DNA from: Myxococcales bacterium
Lineage (GTDB): Bacteria > Myxococcota_A > Polyangia > Polyangiales > JAFGIB01
DNA length: 64,000 nucleotides
Direction of reading: 5' to 3'
Assembly (NCBI GenBank): GCA_029880325.1
Contig: JAOUOP010000016.1
Location: 1-64,000, forward strand
Of this stretch, positions 63,640 to 64,000 are shown piece by piece. The position numbers were made by a program, and so were the translations under genes. The notes under the pieces were generated by a model. It had not been told where the DNA came from, ran no database searches, and was given only the letters and a program-made list of their open reading frames with translations. How positions within the stretch are numbered: the stretch's first letter is position 1; each line of letters starts with the position of its first letter.

Positions 63640-64000
63640 ATGCCTGCCTGTACCCACCAGCGCTCGCGAAGCGGCCTCCCTCGGAGGTGCGGGCTGGTGT
63701 TGGCGGTGTTTTGCGCAGCCCTGTCGGCGCGGGAGGGCCGAGCCCAGCAGGCGGAGCGGGCGGTGCCTGCGCCCACCGATCCCGCCCCGGCGAGCCCCGA
63801 CGTGAGCCCCGTGCCGGGGGCAGATCTGGCCAGTGAGCTGGCGGCGCTGAAGCAGGAACTCGAGCGCCAGCGCGCCCAGACCAGCGAGCAGCAGCGGCGG
63901 CTCGACGCCCAGCAGGCCGAGCTGGACGCCCTGGCGGCGCAGGCCGCCGATGCCGAGAGCGCCGAGCTGGCCGCCATCGAAGAATCCGTGGCTGTCGAGG
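63640..64000 (+). CDS. Exported coiled-coil protein, N-terminal part (runs off the window)
   Basis: Open from ATG 63640 to the window end (120 codons, no stop), so the 3' end is outside. A signal peptide is visible (RRCGLVLAVFCAALSAREG). A Pro/Ala-rich stretch follows, then a heptad-rich coiled coil from about residue 62: LASELAALKQELERQRAQ and QQRRLDAQQAELDALAAQ. Envelope porins of the OprP/phosphate-selective type often start this way, with a coiled coil before the barrel; tail-length or tethering proteins are other options. Divergent from ribBA (267 bp between starts). Confidence 0.65.
   Translation, partial: MPACTHQRSRSGLPRRCGLVLAVFCAALSAREGRAQQAERAVPAPTDPAPASPDVSPVPGADLASELAALKQELERQRAQTSEQQRRLDAQQAELDALAAQAADAESAELAAIEESVAVE

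Overview
The window is high-GC DNA from a Gram-negative bacterium. The best guess is the Myxococcota / former Deltaproteobacteria: very large multiheme cytochromes, cysteine-rich lipoproteins, a DUF3160 lipoprotein, a Ser/Thr pseudokinase, a full ISC/HscAB iron-sulfur operon, and a sequence before uvrA close to the Myxococcus-type LexA operator. This is inferred from gene content only; no rRNA or other phylogenetic marker is present.

Layout. (1) About 0.2-7.5 kb is an O-antigen/exopolysaccharide segment of visibly lower GC: an aminotransferase remnant, a DUF268 protein, a Wzx-like flippase, a FkbM methyltransferase, a Wzy-like polymerase and an SGNH protein, with about 1 kb of gene-free, hairpin-rich DNA in the middle. 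(2) 7.6-18.0 kb makes nucleotide sugars and glycans: a GT4 glycosyltransferase, an asparagine-synthase-like protein, WecC, WecB, a UDP-uronate-type epimerase, UDP-glucose dehydrogenase, a WbpA-type dehydrogenase and a nucleotidyltransferase-like protein. Two kinds of 168-181 bp long-hairpin, CTAG-ended repeat elements (three copies) lie here, followed by a RelE/ParE-type toxin gene broken at a run of ten G. (3) 19.6-27.9 kb is an electron-transfer locus: on the minus strand a membrane b-type cytochrome-like protein, a 23-heme c cytochrome, a 10-heme c cytochrome and a predicted outer-membrane beta-barrel; on the plus strand a 17-heme cytochrome and a membrane-anchored Fe-S/flavin oxidoreductase. 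It looks like a porin-cytochrome conduit with 50 CXXCH sites and is the strongest candidate for a new system. (4) 28-32.7 kb: DUF3160 lipoprotein and ComEC. (5) 32.8-38.5 kb: a MerR-type regulator with a C-terminal five-cysteine cluster heads iscS-iscU-iscA-hscB-hscA-fdx, in the place where IscR is usual. (6) 38.6-64 kb is mixed: tRNA-Arg(CCG), amino-acid permease, P-type ATPase, receiver and CBS proteins, an 85-cysteine lipoprotein, an orphan TRAP binding protein, a three-domain FKBP lipoprotein, a serine hydrolase, a glycolate oxidase-type GlcD/aminotransferase pair, a pseudokinase, uvrA with a likely SOS box, ribBA coupled to a TetR regulator with a tandem operator, and a truncated coiled-coil envelope protein at the right edge.

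Starts were chosen from overlaps with neighbouring stops (ATGA/GTGA), signal peptides, ribosome binding sites and family alignment from memory; many genes begin well inside the longest open frame because high GC keeps upstream frames open.
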